DNA from: Helopsaltes ochotensis | Lineage: Eukaryota > Chordata > Aves > Passeriformes > Locustellidae | Direction: 5' to 3' | Assembly (NCBI GenBank): GCA_013400155.1 | Contig: VXBM01000009.1 | Location: forward strand, 1,502,075 to 1,566,074 | DNA: 64,000 nt | Shown here: one piece after another, positions 27,265 to 41,688 of the stretch | How positions within the stretch are numbered: the first letter of the stretch is position 1 | Layout: each line of letters starts with the position of its first letter | Notes under the pieces: model-generated | What the model saw: only the letters and a program-made list of their open reading frames with translations | Database searches by the model: none | What the model was told of the DNA's origin: nothing | Made by a program: the position numbers and the translations under genes

Positions 27265-27310
27265 GGTACACTGTGACTTTATGACTGTGAATTTATGGTA
27301 CACTGTGACT
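27265..27310. repeat. 14-bp direct repeat, period 32
   Basis: ggtacactgtgact occurs at 27265-27278 and at 27297-27310. Confidence 0.85.
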
Positions 27311-30300
27311 CCAGACAAAGTAAACTATCTGGATTAGGTTGCTAAGCTGTTGGGACCCTTGGAAGAGAGACAGAAACTGGGTATCAATGATTTATTGGTA
27401 GTTTCAAAGCAACATATTGTCCATTTTAGAAAAGACAATGTACATAACTGCGATTACAACAGGAAATAAATATCACCATCACTGGACAGAACAGGCTTTT
27501 CCAGCAGGCAAGCCACAAAGCAGGGGATAACAGCTTGGTCACTGAAGGGAGAGGCAGATGCTGTAGCAATGCAGCACAGGGCAGCAGCTGCCTGACAGCA
27601 TCTCAGCAGCTGGAAACACAGACACTAAGGTAGCAACCACCTCAACAGCTTCAAAGGGCATGGCATTTTCATCTCTGCACCTCCCTCTGAGGCCTCTGGG
27701 ATCACCTGTGCCTATCAATCCAGTGAGGTAGCAATTCAAGCTTAGCATTTTCTGGTCATGCTTACTTGCATAAAAGCCAATCAAGCACTATTTTTATGCA
27801 TAGTTTCTGTGCATAACAGTTTATGTGCTGTTTCTCAGTGTATTACTGCTTATCTTCCGTGAGTCCTTGCAGGTTTGTGTATTCTCATATCCTTACTTTT
27901 TTCAATTTTTGTGTAATGTTTTTCATCTCCATCTCAGGAGATAAGAAAAAATACTCTTGTAGTATAGTGGAAACCTGACTTTTTATTTTTCATATGACAA
28001 GAAACATACCAATGGAAAAAGAGGACATACAGTTAGGACTTTGAAGAAATAAATTTTCAGCACTCAGCTACCCTGGATTCCCTGGCCCAATTCTTTAAAT
28101 ATTCATGAATTACCTCAAATTTTATGTCTCTATTATATGTAAACATATAACATCATTGTACACGCTACAATTCTAACTTTGGATTTTTGTCTGTTTTTCT
28201 CTTCATAAAGATGCAATAATATCAGCCTTTTGAAATGCTGTATACACCACAGATTCAATGATTTATTCACCTGGTGGATTGTGTTTCTATTGTTATTATG
28301 GCTTACTTTTGTCTGAATAAAGTGTCAATGTAAAATAATAACAACAGAAAATTTCAGCTTCAGAATGGGAGTCCTCCACTGACTGTAACGGTCAAAGACA
28401 GAATGTGAAGTTCTGGCAGCTGCAAAAAATCTCCAGCCCAAGCCCAGGGACAAAACTGTATCATAGGATACCTTCCATCCTAGATAAATGAGAATGCAGA
28501 GGTCTTTTTCCTCATAAAGAACACAAGTTCAGTTCTTTACTCTCTTTAAAGTTCTGGGGTTTTCTTCATCCAGGTCATTGTCCCAGTAACTACTGGTATT
28601 TATTATTCTGAAGTGAGTTTTGATCAGTGATTTAACAAAATCTGGTAGATATGCCCGATAATTTGTTTTTTATCATAAAGTGTTCTCAGCCAAAAAGTGT
28701 TTTCTATGGAAAATTCCCAACCAGTTCTACTACAAGCCAGACATCTGGAACATTAGTTGGAGGCGTTTGTGTCTGCAGTGACTGCTGAGCTGTGAGAGAT
28801 GTCACACCGTGGCCTTAAAGCTAACCCCACAACCCAGCTGCATATCCCATGGCCCCTGCAGGGATCTAAACCCTGAAATCCTTGCCGGTTTTCCCTCTGC
28901 ATGTACTTATAGTGCCTAGAGAAGGAAATGAAGATATCTTCTCACTGTGAGGCACCAGGACAAATTTACAAGCTAGGTGCAGCCATCACAGCAAGGTTTA
29001 TCCTCCCTTAAGGAACAGGAAGCATGACTGAATTACAGAGGCGGTTCCATACACAGCTAGATCTACATACTGTGAGTCAAAGAGCTGTGAACATGTAGTA
29101 ATCACTGTGAACTAATCAACTGTGGGAAAGTTCACTAGGTGCCCTGGGTAACTACCCTAGTTTCTACAAGTATGCTTTATCTCTGCCACAGGGACAAGAA
29201 TAGATGGAACGGCACTTGTGCTTCCTCCTGGCCAGAGACGAAATGTCAGAGAACACATGGCATGGGAGGAGAATGGCCAGGTCTAATGACAAAACCTCTT
29301 CTCAGCTGATCCTCACGTTATTAATTAGCTCCTTGCTTTCTCTCTCTCTCCCAGCAGTCATTAAAAAAATAATCTTCATAGCTTTCTAATTTACTTAAAT
29401 TGGGCTTACACTCTGTTGCCAATCCCAGTATCATGCCTCTGCCTGGGCAGGTGGATCCTTATGTTGTGCAGAACCAAGTCCTTGTAGCTTTGAAAATCTA
29501 CCTTTAGCATCTACTGCCGACTTCACCTAAGAACTGAAATGTGTACCATCTGAAAGAATGACCAACCCTTTGGGGAACTTCCCTCTTCAGCAAAATAAGT
29601 GCCAGCCTAATTTTTCAGACCAGATTCTTACACAAAGCTGCTGCTGTGCACCCACTAGTCATATAAAAACCACTTTGTCTTGTTACTTCAACACATGCAG
29701 TAACACTGTCCTACAGTGGATATAACATACCACTGTGTTTGACAAGGCCTCTTCAAAAGAAAAGAAGTTGCAAATAATGGGTGTGGTTTGGGGTTTTAAA
29801 AGATTATTATTAAAATCATACAAAAGGAAGCAGTTGAGTGAAAATGACTGAAGAGCTGAGGAAAGTGAATTTTCCCTTAGAGTAGTCTAAAAAAAACCCT
29901 TGCAATTTCCCATATTTCTGGGGAAATGTGCTTCAACCAGCTCCTCTTGTCTTGCATTTCCAGAGGCACTGGGCCAAACTGACGAAGTGCAGTCATGAAC
30001 TATCCCACATCCAGGGAATCGTCACCGGGGCTGACTTTGCCTCATCATCTCCCAAGCATGCTGTCAAGAAAAAGTCCCAAGCTTCCCTGCCATGCAACTC
30101 TGCGCGCTCCCCAAAGTTGTCATGGTGCTCTAAAGCTGGTAAACCTGTGAAACTATGAGCTTTCGAAAGTCTTTTAATGCAAAGGTTTCTTTAGTGGAAC
30201 TCTTACCGATTTTTTCTTTCAACACACGGATATTTCTGATCTCAAGCTCTGCAGGCTGAAGTAGGATACGATATACATTCTAGAGTCTGATGTAGACATT

Positions 30301-30658
30301 AGGTACAAGGCGAAGTTGCTAGGAGACCACAGATGGAGCAAGGAGCATTGCAGTAACGCAGCAGCTTTTCACACAGGGCTGATGAGAATGCCTGCATCAG
30401 CAGTCAGCCCTTCACAACTTAAACCAAACCAGACACTTGCTGCTTATGTAAAGATGTACATTTGGACAGAACCATTAAATTGCTATAAAACCAGCACACC
30501 ACAACCTGAATAATAAGCAAGGCAAGAAACACTGAAAAGGATTACACAGACAACACTTGCCACTCTCTCTCATTGTTTTTGGGAATGGGCCCTTCACTTA
30601 AAAAATAAAAATCACATTTATACAAACAAATGTTGGCACTTCCTACTTGAGTCCAGGA

Positions 30659-30713
30659 CCCAAATGGCATATCACTGAAATAGAAATGCCACCCAAGTGG
30701 CATATCACTGAAA
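30659..30713. repeat. 22-bp direct repeat, period 33
   Basis: cccaaatggcatatcactga is repeated as cccaagtggcatatcactga 33 bases later, with one difference. Confidence 0.85.
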
Positions 30714-33700
30714 AACTTAATGAACAGGCAGATGATGCTATGCACTCTAAAATTCATTGCCCATTTCCATGTTATTTAGAAAAGTGTGTCACTCACTGTG
30801 GCCATAAGCCATTACAACCCACAGAGCCCTTTTGACTCTTCTGTGCCCTTGAGTCAGAGTTCATGCTAGTTAAAATTTGCCACTTGGCAAACAGAGATTA
30901 GAGGTTTTATCAAACTCAGGCTTTCATTGTTTCAGTCACCATTATCTCAGGTATTCAAATTGATAACATAAACCAAAACTAATGCAGCTGCAAGTTTAGG
31001 TCATACATCTTAGGCATGCTAAACTAATGGTTCTGCCCATAAAGCTTTGTTTGTCACCTATACATGGGAAATTGAAGTATAGAAAGTCTGGATCACATCT
31101 GAAATTCATATGGAAAAGGTGTGACTGACCAAAATTGTGAACCTCTGTTTCAGTTCAGCTCCTCCCAGTGGGATTATTCATCCTGAGAGGTCATTAACCT
31201 GTTCACTGTTGAGGTAAGATTTAACCTTACAAATATTAATTTATATGTTTTATTATGAAGTAGACACTGCAAGCATGTCAGATGAATAAAGAGTAAATTT
31301 ACTCTCTTCATTTAACAGGGAGCTACAGTAACAAGTTTAGCCATACCTGTTCATAGTCAGTGTTTGACATTAGATGATGCTATTGCCTACACTGTTTGAG
31401 TGCAGCCTAAAAACCCAATAATAAAATAGCTTTTGCAATGCACATCCGAAGGTTAGAAGCTTCAAGTGTGTCAAGTACTCTGCCTTGATAATAAAGAAAG
31501 AACTGAGCCAAGTACCCGATTATGTGTTGTGTAAATGCAAGGTCCCATCTGCCTCAGCTGGGAATAAATTAATCACATTGATGCTAGTATCAGCTAGAAA
31601 TTTTCTGCTCTACTCTGTTTAGAGTATTTCACAAACTAGTCATTAGAAAGTGAGCAAAAAGAAAAGTGAGGGTATGTATTTGCTTCAGTTTGGGATTACA
31701 GTATTTACAGGTCTAATCCTCATGTTATGGTAACATATATAATTTCAAATATACATGACATTTGCCTGCTGTAGCAGAACATTTTGCAAGGTGTTTTGAA
31801 TTGCTGTGGTAGGGGCTCAACCTTTATGTTTTAGACAAGAACACCCGCACACAATTAATCTAAATAACTGTAGTTAATTTCAGCAGCTTCATGTAAATCG
31901 TTTACTTTTCCTCTGTGAGTTCCCAGTTCTTATCTCTTCATGACCCTATTACATAAACCTTCATACACCACCAAAATAAGCAGGTAATTGTCTCTCGGGA
32001 AATCTCATTAGTGGAAACTAGGAATGTTCTGTCACAGCAGCCCTTCTGAAAAAAAAAAGCTGAAAAGGAGGTGGAGGTCTTTGTCTTCCTTTGGCATATA
32101 CACCACACATTGATTAATTAGGTAAGATTTGAAGCATGATAAAAAAATTATCCGAGTAATAATATTTTCCAGGAATTCCGTATCTGCATTGCAACCTTTC
32201 ACTGAAGGTCAATGCCCTGGAGAATTCTTCTTACAGTATTAGTTGTAGCTATTAAAATTAATGTCATTCCACTTTATCTAAAAAAAAATGTAGTAATATA
32301 CGAAGCACGTCCTGAACTCAAGTAACACTCACTTAAATGTAGGAGGCAACTTTAAAATCAATATTTTCAGACTAAAGTCATAAAGCACTACATATAATTA
32401 GTTGTACAGAATATAAATCAAATGAGTGCTTCCAAAGTAAAATTCTATGCTGAAAAATGTATATCAAATTCCACATGCAGTGTCTGCAGCAAAAATCCCT
32501 CTTTTGTACGAAGGCCTTTGCTCATACTAAAGTAATGGGATTTTCCCTCTAGAAGAACTGAGTTTAAAAAAACCACACAGGGACCTGAAGCCTTCTCCAT
32601 CACTCACAGGGGAATGATCTGCTCATTTTCTGTTACAAACATTTCTTTCTAAGAGAACAGGCTGTGTTACAACCCTGATGATAGGATTTGTGGGTGCTGC
32701 TATAATACAGCTCACTCTCTCTTTCTGCCAAGTAACAGTTTCTCATTACCCCTCAAGTCCCAGGCTGTTCACACAGGTGTAGGGAGTGCTGGCACGCAGT
32801 CTCCATCCTGCTCCTGCATTTGAGCTGCCTCTGCCTCTGCTGGAAGTGCCGAATGCCTGAGTATGTGCCAGCTGCACACCGTGGTGCTCTCACCAGTTCT
32901 GACTCAGAGCAGGGAGCAGCATCTGGATATAAACCAGACTTGCTTCACACACCTGGCCACCATCCTGAGGTCCATCACTGCTCACTGCCCACACTAGCAC
33001 TGCTCTAAGGGGCAGATTTTTATAAAGTCTACATGAGTATACAAACAAGTTATTTTTGTGATCACTACAACGAATACCTTCATACGATAACTGTGTCACC
33101 AGATAGAAAGCCTCATTTGATCATCTGGTAATGCACTTAATAGGTGAAAATCTTATCCTAAATTCCCGTTTATGTGATATGGTATTTTAAAAAATTATTC
33201 ATTTACTTTCTCATCCTAACTTTTTGTGGCTTTAAGTGTCATTTAATAAGATATCCACTGCTATCACAGGGATGAACATTTCAAGAACCACAAAAAGTAA
33301 ATCCATGCGTTCTGGTGAATTCAGCCCTGAGACAACCACAAAATATATCCAGCAAAGTAATTTAGAAAATACATATATTCCATGAACCTTCACACAGGGC
33401 AACCTAAAAATTAAGGCATATATTTAAGAGCACTGTCCGAGTGCTTAAACACATACAGGCTTGGGGCCATGACCACTTTCCTGAGAACCTCTTTTGAGTG
33501 CTTGAGGGTTTCCTTATATCCAATCTGAACTTCCCCTGATGCTGCTTTAAGATATTTTTATGTACATGGAACATTTGCTAATGGGAATCTGTGGCACAAT
33601 GGTTTAAAAACATTAAAAAAGTCTTGGGTTTTTTTTAAGTGAATTTTTTTTTTTAAGTGAAAAACTGTGTGAATTAATAAAAATAGGGAGCACTCTAGCC

Positions 33701-34878
33701 AATTTAACATTATCTGGAAGGCAAAAGCCATGCCAACTGAATTTAGAAATAATGAGCATGTTTTTAATTGCGATGATCATTGACATAGCCTCTAGGAAAA
33801 ACTATTCATTTCTTGCCATTTGTAGGAGGGCTCATGTGACGGAGTGCAGACGCTCACAGCAGACATCCACATTTAGGTTAAGTCCATAATTTCCCTTACA
33901 AACTACTGAAAAAACCCACATTTTTAGGGCATGATTCATCTCATCCTAGAGTAGACATCTAAACTAGGACAGACTTAAGTCCAAAAGTCCTTATTGCAAT
34001 AGTTTACAGGGTAAATATATCCATGTGAGAGGAATTCCTATCTGAATAAACTTTAAAACAAATCAAAATATGCCTCTATGAAAGATAAGCTTTATTTTTA
34101 AGCACAGCTTCCAGGTTAGGTACAAAGGTAACAACATTCTACAATATCACCATCCCTTCTGCCCTGAAATCTAGTACACCTAAAACAGAAGGCAGAAAAG
34201 TTAAGAAATGATGATGAGCTTCTCAGTACCTCTACTTTCAGTTTAAGTATGATGAACTGACTTTTTTCTTCTGAATTCTAAAGGCTTTTGAGCACTTTTT
34301 GAAAATATTTGGTTATTCTCAGCATTTTATTCTATACGTATTTCCTCTGCAATGTCTTTACAGTCTTTCTTTTACAGGTTTTCTTATGCAGACAGTGAAA
34401 ATAAGAGAAATTTTCTGAAAAATAATGAGTGGTAATAAAAACAGTCACAAAGAGTCGGTCTCAGAGTAAAACATACACCTTCAAAATTTCCCTGCAATTG
34501 AAGCAATGACTCAAAAGAAAGTGAAAATATGAAGAGGCTCTGGAACACAGCTCTTCCAGCACGTACCAGTGTAGTTAGCACTTATTAATTGTCTATAGTT
34601 ATTGGAAAAACAAATACAATTAATCAAAAACACATTTTAGTAGGATTAAGTTAATATCTGTTTAAAATAGTCTTACATAAAAACTGAAAATGCTATATCT
34701 TTGATATCTTCAGTCTTTCAACGCTTATTCTGTGTTCAGTGAATATTCACATGACGCTTTAAAAGAATTTTCTTCAAGATCTCTAGCAATAAACAGATTT
34801 TTATCGAGACAGAACACAACCAAATTAGTCTGGTCTGTGTATCACTGACTATCTGAGAATAAAGAGCAAAGGCGTTAC

Positions 34879-35022
34879 CTTAATAGGGTTTCCATCTGGA
34901 GTGAGAACCTCTTCTGAAAGCTCCATCATCTTCAGTGCCATCAGGGCAATGGCTTTGGCATGACTAAGGCTTTTCTTATGGAGCCCTGCTGCAACACAGT
35001 ACGCATCACCTATTGTTTCCAC
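34879..35022 (-). CDS. GUCY1A2: GUCY1A2 internal exon: central cyclase domain
   Basis: This 144-base exon (48 codons, phase 0 at both ends) continues directly from the exon ending D-I-Y-K. It reads VETIGDAYCVAAGLHKKS and ends LTPDGNPIK. The aspartate in IGDAYC is, by family knowledge, the second of the two metal-binding aspartates that the alpha subunit gives to the alpha-beta active site. The segment IALMALKMMELSEEV is the conserved helix after it. The acceptor reads ...GATTGCTGCAG|GTGGAA and the donor AAG|GTAACG. VAAGL, rather than the VAGGL I recall for alpha-1, supports the alpha-2 assignment. The intron on its 5' side is 17,339 bases and the one on its 3' side 29,031 bases. Nothing in the exon suggests damage. 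Confidence 0.95.
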
Positions 35023-37421
35023 CTGCAGCAATCAGACAAACGCAGTGTTACGGAGTGAGAATGAGAGGGGAACCCTGCCATTAGGGTTGCAATCAAATAG
35101 TGTTGCTTAAAACATGGGAGCAAAACATCCATAAATAAGCAATTAGACAACAGCGCACAATTACCTGAGTCTGCAAACAGGTGCAGTCAAAACCCCACAT
35201 GCCACAGCACAGTGGTTTATCACTATTATAGCCAAAGAAGATTGTCCAGAGCAATGTATGGCATCAGCTGAGATATGACATCATTCTCCCACAGCAGTAA
35301 CACAGAAAACAGCATTTTCCTAAATGAGAAATTGCTTGCAGCTTCATTTCATACTGCCCTGGCTGAGTTTGCTGTTGGGTAAGAATAGTACTGCATAATT
35401 ATAATTTGTAATTAGTATTTGATATGCTAGAAAATTATATCAGGAAGAGAATTAGAAAAAGCAAAACATCACCATAAAAAACAGTGAAGACTATCTAACT
35501 CCTCATTAGTGGGTAGCTCTTCCTGGTATCATTTACAGATATTGCTACAGACTTTTGACTACATCTTTGTCCCTTAGTTTCAAATAAGAATTGATGTCTC
35601 CCTCTACCATACAGGCTATCTTACTCTGCATTCCCTACCTGCAGGCAGGAAGTTCAGCAGATTGAGCCCTGTGGTGTCTTGAGGCAGGCCTTACTGCTCT
35701 CTTATCCTGATTTGCTTTAAAAAGAGCTGGCCCCCAGGAGGAAGTGGGAGCAAAATGAATTGCAGAAGCCCCCTGGCTGTGGATAAAGCAGCCTGAGAAA
35801 CATTGCAGCCCTCAAGGTCTGTAGCTTTATTTACAGCATTGTGTTTTGCAGTCTGTTTGCTCACACATCTGTAATATTCTCGCACAAAATCCACTAACAC
35901 AAGCCAAAACAGGCCTCAAGGATTAGTTTAGGTTTTGTGACATAACTAATCTGGCTGTCACCCTGCACACAACACTACAGGAATGCCAGAAAATGCTTCA
36001 GCAAAAACTAGGGTGAGAAAGCAAGCACTGAGAAAGGAGTTATTCAGAGAATAAATATAGCTGATTCTTCTCTCTGCAGACAATCTACTAAGTAGTAGGC
36101 CTCAATCTTCTCAGATTAATTTCCAGTCTTCATAAATTGGAAATAGTATCTCAATACAAATAATACCTGAAAAAGTAAACATTACATGTAAATGTACCCA
36201 GAGCATGAACCTAGAACAGAACTATGAAAAAATACTTCCCACCATCAAACTTAATCTACTGCAAGCCCACTGTGAAGTTTGTCACTTTAGCCTTTCTGGC
36301 TGATTGTGCAGGAAGATGTAAATATATAAAAGATAGGAAACTGAGGGTTTCTCAGGCTCTGAGACAGCCATTAGAGTTCCTTCAACATCTTTGAAAGCTC
36401 CTAATAGTACTTTTATATAGAAAAAACCATGTAGGAGCAATCAATACTGCTGTGTGCCTGCCTGTTTTACCCAAGCCATATCTCAGCATGTCTGTCCACA
36501 GGAAGCAGACACTACTAATGCCCTGCAGTTTGGGAGTTTGTTTCTCCAAAGACAAATGGTTGGGCAAGAATACTGCAATGGCTGATGAAAAACGTAGAAA
36601 TTGGACAAGAAAAGTAAGTACAGTGAGAAGTATCCGAAGTTTAAAAGACAGTCTGGAAGAAAGAGATGTTTAAAAATGCTCTAAATTGGAAGGATGCATT
36701 AGCAGATATCCATTGTCATTCTTCAAAATCATGAATAAGCATCAGTAGGAATAGACTCAAAGGTATTACTACAGAAAGAGCTGAGTCTATGATGTCAAAT
36801 ACAAAAATTAAATATAAATTCTACTCCTTGTTGAATGACCTAATTTCAGAATTACTTTTCCACTAAAGTTGGTGGCATAGATGTGGGATCACATACTGTT
36901 CCTGCAGTGTTCAGACAAAACTACTTATTTTGTTATCTTCTTCCCCCTTGGAAATTTCCATAGCTGTCATTTATCAGCTAGATTCCACACACTGAATGTA
37001 CTGTACTACCAGAAAAATGGAGCTGAAGCTTCCTCGTAATAATCTGTATATAAAAATAAAAACTATAATAATGCCATTACTCTTTAAAGGGCTTGTTCTT
37101 ATGTAGTTCATCTGACAGCAATACTGGAGAACCAGGGGAAGGACTACAACTGCTTAGACTGACCTGCTGTTTAAACTGGATCTGATGAGTAATAACAGGC
37201 CTGTCTAATGATTTACCATTCTGTAACCCTGTTTTCAGTCACATACTAGGATTTTCCCCAACTAAGCATTTAAGCAGAAATTTTCTTTATGAGTACCTCC
37301 ACCAAACTTTAACCTTGGTTCCATCCTTCTTCAAAATCTGATTTGAAAAACCTTCCAAAAGTTCTACTTCTTGTAATTCAGATTGTTCATGGCATTTTCA
37401 TTTGGTCCACTTGTATGAAGT

Positions 37422-38190
37422 CATAAAATCATGGAATGGTTTTGGTTGGGACATGTCAAGACTATCTAGTTTCAGCTCCCCTGCCACGGACAGAGATACC
37501 TTCCACTAGACCAGGCTGCACAAAGCCTCATCCAACCTGGGTTTGGACACTTCCAGGGATGGGGCAGTCACAGCTTCTCTGGGCAACCTGTTCCAGTGTC
37601 TCAACACCTTCATTATGAAGAGTTTCTTCCTTATATCAAATAAATTTACTTTTGGTTCATAACCAATAACTGTTGTCCTGTAACAATAGGCCTTGGTAAA
37701 ATATCCATCTCCATCTTTCTTATAAGCTCCATTTATACATCAAAGGCCACAAGAAGATCTTTTCTTTTCTAGACAGAACAAACAACTCACTCTCTCAGCC
37801 TATCTTCTTTGCAGGAGAGCTGCTCCAGCCCCCTGATCATTTTTGTGGCTCTCCTCTTGACTCACTCCAAGACATCCATGTCCTTTTTGTGCTTAGGACA
37901 CCAGAGCTGGATGCAGCATTGCAGGCGGGATCTCACTGGAGCAGAGCAGGAATCACCTGCCTTGACCTGCTGGCCACATTTTTTTTGATGCATCCCAGAA
38001 TATGGTTGGTTTTCTGGGCTGCAAGTACAGATGGCTGGCTCAAGTCTGTATTTTCACCTACCAACATTCCCAAGTCCTTCTTCAGAGGGATGGTCTCAAT
38101 CCATTCATCCAGCAGTCTGTATTAATACTGGAGACTGCCCTGACCCAGATGCAGAACCTTCACTTGGCCTCGCTGAACTTCACAAGGGTA
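37422..38190 (-). mobile_element. CR1 LINE fragment, about 770 bp
   Basis: The plus strand shows the CR1 reverse complement over a long stretch: catggaatggttttggttgg, ccactagaccaggctgcaca, cacttccagggatggggcag, gggcaacctgttccagtgtc, gagctgctccagccccctga, ccagagctggatgcagcatt and gcatcccagaatatggttgg. It covers the 3' untranslated region and the end of the reverse-transcriptase frame. It is in the same orientation as GUCY1A2, is 5'-truncated, and has no intact frame. Confidence 0.92.
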
Positions 38191-40297
38191 TATGAGGACA
38201 TTAAAATAGAGAATGCAACAAGAGTGATACATCACTCTTCAGAATTTCAGGCTGGGCCCCTGAGTGAGTCAGATGCACACAGGGAAGAAGGGAATTTCTC
38301 TCGTCTCAGCTGAGGAGTAGCAATTGGACTAGAAATACAAAGCTCATAGCTTGTTCCAAAGTATCCTCTGGGTAGATCCTGAAACCGTGTGCATCAGAGA
38401 GCAACCCACTCCATAAATATTCAATGTCAATAGGATTAAAAGAAAAGGAAGGCACTACACAAAGTGTCTAAAAATTAAGGCGCTCACATCTACTTGATAC
38501 TCTTCTAGATGATGATACACAGCAATGAATCTCCAGAGGAAATCTCTTCCATGTGATAAACTAGATTCTGAGTTTTTGACTCTGTAATGTGACTTTTAAG
38601 ATGCCTTAGTAGTAGTAATTTGATTTTTATACCCTTCCTAGATACATATGCAGGAAAAGATATTTTGCTTTCAATCTTGTAAAATGGGAATTCCTTATCC
38701 TGCTTCTTTAAAAAAGTCAAATATATTCTGTTCTGAATATTAAAGGCATTTTTGCATATGACTAGCAGTTTACCATTCATAAGACTTAGTATTTTTTTTT
38801 TCTAATTAAATTATAGTTTCTTACTGCTCGTAATAGTTCTAGCTACTCACTGATTGCCTGGCCTACTGTTACCAACTTTTCATCCCTTTTCACTGATTTA
38901 CACTTACCATAGCCAGCTTCACTGGAGTTTTCATTAATTGGGAATTAATACACAACACCATAGAAGAGACGTTGAACTTGGATTTCAAAATTAGACGAAA
39001 CTCTAAAAACTGTGTAATAGAATTTTTATTCTTAACTAACAAATGAAGAATCCAGGAAATACTGCAGCTATTTACACTGCTATACAAAAGCCTCCTCTAA
39101 AGCCTTCTGTAACTCTCAAGTCACTGGAAGTGTACAAATGTTTTTCAGTCAACAAATCCCCTATTAAAGTCAAGTCGTTGAAGTGGTTGTGTGTACTATA
39201 CAGTTCAGGAAAACTTTCTAGACAGTTATCCCAACACTGCTGAATACTGAAGAGTGATAGTGCATGACACTTGCAGCAGGAAGCAAGTATCTTCTGCTTT
39301 TGAGAAGTCATTTTCTATATACCTAGCTTCTGTTAGTCCTCAGTAGATACTGTATGTCTGCTTTAGATGTGAACAGTAATTTTTACAGAAGGTGAACCCT
39401 ACAGTAATTTTCTTGTAGTCACTTATCCTTAATTCATAACCATTTGAGATGGAATACGCAGATCAATTTGGTAGCACAGAAGTCAGAATGTAATTTCTCC
39501 AATTCTAAAGTGTTCAAAGAACAGAGATTAATAACCTCATCCCAGAGCTGTTCCAACAGGTCTCTTCCAACTACCAGTAGCTAAATTTTGTGTTGTCTTT
39601 CATTATTAAACTGAGAAACCGGAAGTTTTAGCCAAATGATGTTTCATGGATATAAAGTCAGGGTGCTATTTCAGTTACAGTTTTTAAGGGAAAATGTGGT
39701 GCATTGAAGTAACATCCCTGCTTTGCATCCTTCATTCCGAATTCATGAATATGCACCAGTCATTAAGTTTCTGAACTTCTAGAAGTAATGAAGGAACTGG
39801 TGTCACACTTCATTTCATAGAGTGACACACATGGGGCAGAGATACCATTTTGCAGTGAAACCTGAAATGGCAGGCTAAAGATTTTTCATCTAAAATACTC
39901 AGGAATTCCAACCATCTAATGAGTCCTACTTCGAACCTTTTCAAAACACAGCTCAGAAATAAACATAAAAAATATAATTGCAGGGGTCACTCTGTGGCAA
40001 TTCTGATCTGAAATTCCTACTTCAATCAAAAATATTAAATACATTGAAAGAAGTATCTGGAGGGAGAATTGGCACTAGTTTTAGACCTGCTGTCTCTCTC
40101 AGCAGGTTTCCTGTGAAAGCCTAATATATAATTTGTGTTAGAACTACTACAATGGAGTATTCACTACTGTTTTTTTCATGTAAGAGACATAAATAATAAG
40201 TGCAGTTTGTGTGGTTTTAATGGGTTAAATTATACTCATATCAATACGGCTTCTTCGTTTACAATCAAAATAAAATGCATACCAAAAATGTCTTTTT

Positions 40298-40338
40298 TTT
40301 TCAGGAAGAAAACCTGAAACAGGTTTTCTTCCTGAAAA
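40298..40338. repeat. Perfect 19-bp hairpin with 3-base loop
   Basis: TTTTCAGGAAGAAAACCTG (40298-40316), loop AAA, then the exact reverse complement (40320-40338). A further partial copy, acaggtttttt, follows. On the minus strand, which is the GUCY1A2 transcript sense, it would also form a stem with loop UUU. Confidence 0.9.
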
Positions 40339-41688
40339 CAGGTTTTTTAACAGCATGTTTTTTGTAGATCCATCACCTTGCTCTGAAGGGTACTTGTGAA
40401 CTATTGTTTTCATCTCCAAAATACTCACAGGGCTGCATACATATTTATTATCTCACTCATAAGGACTGTAATATTTAGTACCTATTTAACCTAAAATAAT
40501 TTATGTCACTGTCCCTTATAACCTGTTCAACAGCGTTTTTTTCAAAATAAATTGAAAATAAAAAGTGAGACTGCCTTCCAGCTCAGGATAAAGAACTACA
40601 GGATACTCCCGCTACACACAATGAACACAATATGGGATTACTCTGGAAAGCAAATGTGTAAGAATTCCATATCAAATGTTCGTTCAATGCTTCTCTTCCC
40701 CGAGAAAATGGTCATGTTTGAGGAAAAACATATCATGCTGCTTAAAATTTTTGTGTGTGTTTTCCATTGGTATATGTAGGTAATATATATAAGTGTGTCA
40801 TATACAAAAAGTTTAGATAGAATAACCAGACTTAAGATATTCTTCAGCCATGTCTTGATTTCTTACCCTTCTTTTTATAGAGTAACAGATGTTTCTTCCA
40901 ACTGAATTGAGTTTCCATATGCATCAAATCCTGCTTGTGGTCTCCCCCCTTTGTGCTATTTTAATCATCAGAAATATTTGTTTCTGCTTAAGTAAGTATG
41001 TGTTCATAATCACTGTAATTTTAAGTTGGCAAGGAAACTTGGAGTATTAAACAGTTTCTTTATGCTACACACCCTGTTTGCAGACACAGTGTACCAAGTG
41101 TATATGCTATATTTAGCTGAAGAGAAGATTATTACTAAATTGTTTCTTATCACATACAAGTAATCTGCCAATAGCCTGAAACTATCCAAGTGCTGGGAGA
41201 TACTCTATAAAACTTTGTTTTATAAAACTGAAATAATAACAAACAGCAGTTGAAATTATATCAGCTCTCTCTTAAAGAGCTTGAAAGTGAAGAAAACAGA
41301 AATAATGAGCAGGGAAAGGGGTAATGGCTCAGCTAATTGCATTTTAATGCTCTTCTGTTCATCACTTAACTATTCTCTCTGAGAAACTAACTTTTCTAGG
41401 TTTTTTGTGGGTCATTTTTTTTACCTGCACTGAAGAGCATTATTCTCCATGTTAACCTGCCTTTCCTTTTGCCTGTTGCCTATTCATGTCTATTCATGTT
41501 TACCTTCTCCCATCAAAATACAGACACAAGGCTCTCAGTGCATAAAATGTGTACTGAGCAGTTAACACTTTTCAAGATACAGCATGTAAAAAAAAATCTA
41601 GAATTTTAAAATATATCTGTCTTTTATAGCAAAATCTGTGGGGTGTTTTTCCTGATAACAACATTATTTGCACCTGCATCAACCTACA

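Larger units (their letters stand above)
5848..34878 (-). other. GUCY1A2: GUCY1A2 intron, 29.0 kb, phase 0
   Basis: This is the longest complete intron in the window, from the donor GTAACG at 34878 to the acceptor CCAG ending at 5848. It carries the long inverted repeat (9391-9787), a 23-base A tract (9066-9088), CR1 fragments near 11545, 13466, 22303 and 24425-25555, and the solo LTR (24621-25091). The large stretches 5848-9390, 14000-22300 and 25560-34870 hold only unremarkable AT-rich sequence and short tandem duplications, as far as I can see. Confidence 0.85.

Noticed and set aside
32750..33010. Locally GC-rich patch considered as a CpG island or exon
   Set aside because: Few CpG dinucleotides, no conserved protein in any frame, no matched splice sites that extend a known gene.
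39530..39580. Possible CR1 tail (gttccaacaggtctcttcca)
   Set aside because: Too short and lacking the flanking CR1 order or terminal repeat.
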